Assembly: GCA_946479825.1 (NCBI GenBank)
Contig: CAMLHU010000068.1
Location: forward strand, 1-9,070
Direction: 5' to 3'
Length of the DNA: 9,070 nt
DNA from: an uncultured Gemmatimonadota bacterium
GTDB taxonomy: Bacteria > Gemmatimonadota > Gemmatimonadetes > Gemmatimonadales > GWC2-71-9
Part shown: positions 5,962 through 9,070 of the stretch, piece by piece
Layout of the letters: each line of letters begins with the position of its first letter
How positions within the stretch are numbered: position 1 is the first letter of the stretch
Made by a program: the position numbers and the translations under genes
Notes under the pieces: generated by a model
Databases searched by the model: none
Told to the model about the DNA's origin: nothing
Seen by the model: only the letters and a program-made list of their open reading frames with translations

Positions 5962-5989
5962 CACCCCGCCGTTCAGAACTCGATCCGCG
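5952..5989. terminator. Possible terminator hairpin between convergent genes
   Basis: CGCGGATCG (5952-5960) is the exact reverse complement of CGATCCGCG (5981-5989): a 9-bp GC-rich stem with a loop of 20 bases. It lies just after the hydrolase stop and reaches into the last codons of the propeller gene on the other strand. There is no T tract, so intrinsic termination is uncertain. Part of the stem comes from the heptamer array, so the pairing may be incidental. Confidence 0.3.
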
Positions 5990-6988
5990 CGAGCCGCTCC
6001 TTCCCGGCCAGCCAGCAGGCGCCGCCGGCGCAGCTGGCGGTGTTGGCGGGCTTCGGATCGAGCGCGGTCCAGGTGGCGCCGCCGTCCCGGGTGAGCCCGC
6101 TGCCGGTCGGCGCCGTGGCGATGTAGGTCCCGGGCCCGACGTTGGTGAGCCCCCACTTCACGCCGATCGGCGTGGTGCGCCCGATGACCGTCCACGTCGC
6201 GCCGCCATCGGTGGTGCGGAGGACGTTCCGGCCGCTGTCCCCCGGCTGCTGGTAGTCCCCGCCGACCGCCAGCCCCACCGAGTCATTCTCGAACGCGACC
6301 CCGAAGATCCCCGCCGAGGCGCTCGCCGGGAGCCCGGTGTCGGTCCGGGTCCAGGTCCGGCCCTCGTCGCCGGTGGAGTAGACGGCCGCGCGCGTCCCGC
6401 CGCCCGTGCCGAACCAGGCTCGGCGGGCCCCACGCGAGGTGAGCGCGGTCCCGCTCGCCGCGAAGGCGGCCATCCCGCTGTCGGCCGCCGGCCCCTCCTC
6501 TGCGGCCCACGCGCTGTCGCCCGGGGCGCGGACGAGGATGGTGTAGCGGCCGGCCATCGGGTCGCCGAGGGCGAGGCCGCGCCCGTCGGGCCAGAAGGTC
6601 ACCGCGTCGAGGAAGACCTTCGGATCGACGAGCTCCCACTCCTTGCGCCAATTCCGCCCGCCATCCGACGTGGCGTAGATCGCCGCGCGCCCGCCGCTGA
6701 AGTCGGTGCCCACCGCCGTGGCACGCCGGGCGTCGGCCGCCCACACATCCGTCAGGAACAGGTGGCCGGCGCCGGGGATGGTGTCCACCCGCCAGCGCCG
6801 CCCGCCGTCTTCGGTGTGCATCACCACGCCCCCGCTCCCGCTGGCCCAGACCACCCGGCGGGAGACGGCGTGCAAGCCCCGGAATTCGACCTGGGCCGGC
6901 ACCGGGACTTCCCGGGCCGACTGCGCGCGGAGGGCCGGCGCGCTGAGCGCCAGGAGGCCGGCCACCGGAAGGGCGAGGCCGGCGGGCG

Positions 6989-6992
<4 letters not shown>
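5973..6992 (-). CDS. Exported YCF48-like (Asp-box) beta-propeller protein
   Basis: The 339-residue product starts at GTG 6992-6990, which shares bases with the glmS TGA stop (GTGA, 6992-6989). No better in-frame start is nearby. Residues 2-24 look like a signal peptide ending ALRAQ, though it lacks the usual basic N-terminus. The mature part has five S/T-x-D-x-G-x-x-W Asp boxes: 60-67 (TEDGGRRW), 108-115 (TSDGGRNW), 207-214 (TGDEGRTW), 260-267 (TTDGGATW) and 301-308 (TRDGGATW). Between them are repeats such as VWAADARRATAVG and FENDSVGLAVGG, so it should fold as a beta-propeller in the periplasm. Two Cys near the end (321, 326) could form a disulphide. YCF48/HCF136 helps assemble photosystem II in oxygenic phototrophs; related bacterial proteins lack a defined role. 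A sialidase is unlikely: no catalytic Arg triad or Tyr/Glu pair is recognisable. Coupling to glmS hints at an envelope-related role, by inference only. Confidence 0.85.
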
Positions 6993-8815
<1,823 letters not shown>

Positions 8816-8830
8816 GCCTGGTCCGTGTCC

Positions 8831-9070
8831 TTACTTGAAGAATCCCCGGCACGCCTCGACCAGGGCCTCCGCGTCCGCCCTGGTGGGCGCCTCCGCGATG
8901 AATCGAACGATCGGCTCGGTCCCCGAGGGCCGCGCGTGGACCCAGCGGTCCTTCCACGCCAGCCGCAGTCCGTCCCGGGTGTCCGCCTCGGCGTCGGGGA
9001 ACCGCCGCCGCAGCCCCTCGTACACCGGGGCCAGGTCGGGCCCGCGGGGGGCCTTCGCCTTGACAATAAT
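8831..9070 (-). CDS. glmM: Phosphohexomutase C-terminal fragment, probably phosphoglucosamine mutase
   Basis: The frame is open from the right edge to a TAA at 8833-8831, giving the last 79 residues of a protein whose N-terminus is outside the window. It contains the C-terminal phosphate-binding signature of alpha-D-phosphohexomutases, ARPSGTEPIVRFIAEA (fragment residues 46-61), followed by the usual short helix (ADAEALVEACRGFFK). An upstream segment (DGLRLAWKDRWVH) matches the domain-4 strand region of this family. GlmM converts glucosamine-6-phosphate to glucosamine-1-phosphate, the step directly after GlmS. The mutase stop lies 15 bp from the glmS start on the same strand, so GlmM is the best call. 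The fragment alone does not exclude a phosphomannomutase/phosphoglucomutase, because the active-site serine loop that would help decide is missing. Confidence 0.8.
   Translation of the reverse strand: MIVKAKAPRGPDLAPVYEGLRRRFPDAEADTRDGLRLAWKDRWVHARPSGTEPIVRFIAEAPTRADAEALVEACRGFFK

Noticed and set aside
8816..8830. glmS ribozyme or riboswitch before glmS
   Set aside because: Only 15 bp separate the mutase stop from the glmS start, far too short for the structured element.

Overview
The window is very GC-rich and densely coding, with genes on both strands, little intergenic space and several 4-bp stop/start overlaps. The base composition, the GTG starts, the secreted proteins whose signal peptides end in 'LRAQ', and a TATATT box directly in front of an ATG together suggest a Gemmatimonadota-like bacterium. 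That assignment rests on general resemblance, not on a search. Nine genes can be supported: seven complete, plus two cut by the window edges.

Layout, left to right. (1) A truncated minus-strand gene (1-132) encodes the N-terminus of an exported protein. It lies head-to-head, only 3 bp away, with a plus-strand run made of a small lipoprotein (136-723), trpE (720-2213, ATGA overlap) and an FHA-GAF-class III nucleotide cyclase (2250-3848) that seems to have its own near-leaderless promoter. (2) A minus-strand pair, dtd then maf (4962 down to 3938, ATGA overlap), encodes two housecleaning enzymes: D-aminoacyl-tRNA deacylase and a nucleotide pyrophosphatase. (3) A single plus-strand gene (5031-5918) encodes a UlaG/NAPE-PLD-like metallo-beta-lactamase-fold hydrolase, divergent from dtd. 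(4) A minus-strand operon enters from the right edge: a phosphohexomutase C-terminus (probably glmM), glmS, and an exported five-Asp-box YCF48-like beta-propeller whose GTG start overlaps the glmS stop.

Functionally, glmS and glmM would carry out consecutive steps from fructose-6-phosphate to glucosamine-1-phosphate for peptidoglycan and LPS precursors. TrpE starts tryptophan synthesis, but no trpG partner is in the window. The cyclase would join phosphopeptide recognition (FHA) and small-molecule or redox sensing (GAF) to cAMP production.

Most of this is ordinary core metabolism, and I do not see a clear new defence, mobile or biosynthetic system. The least expected structure is in the two convergent gene junctions (3849-3937 and 5919-5972). 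Both carry short arrays of four tandem heptamers with unrelated unit sequences. One array has an inverted partner and supplies the maf stop codon. The 3-bp head-to-head arrangement at the left and the glmS/propeller coupling are also worth a look.
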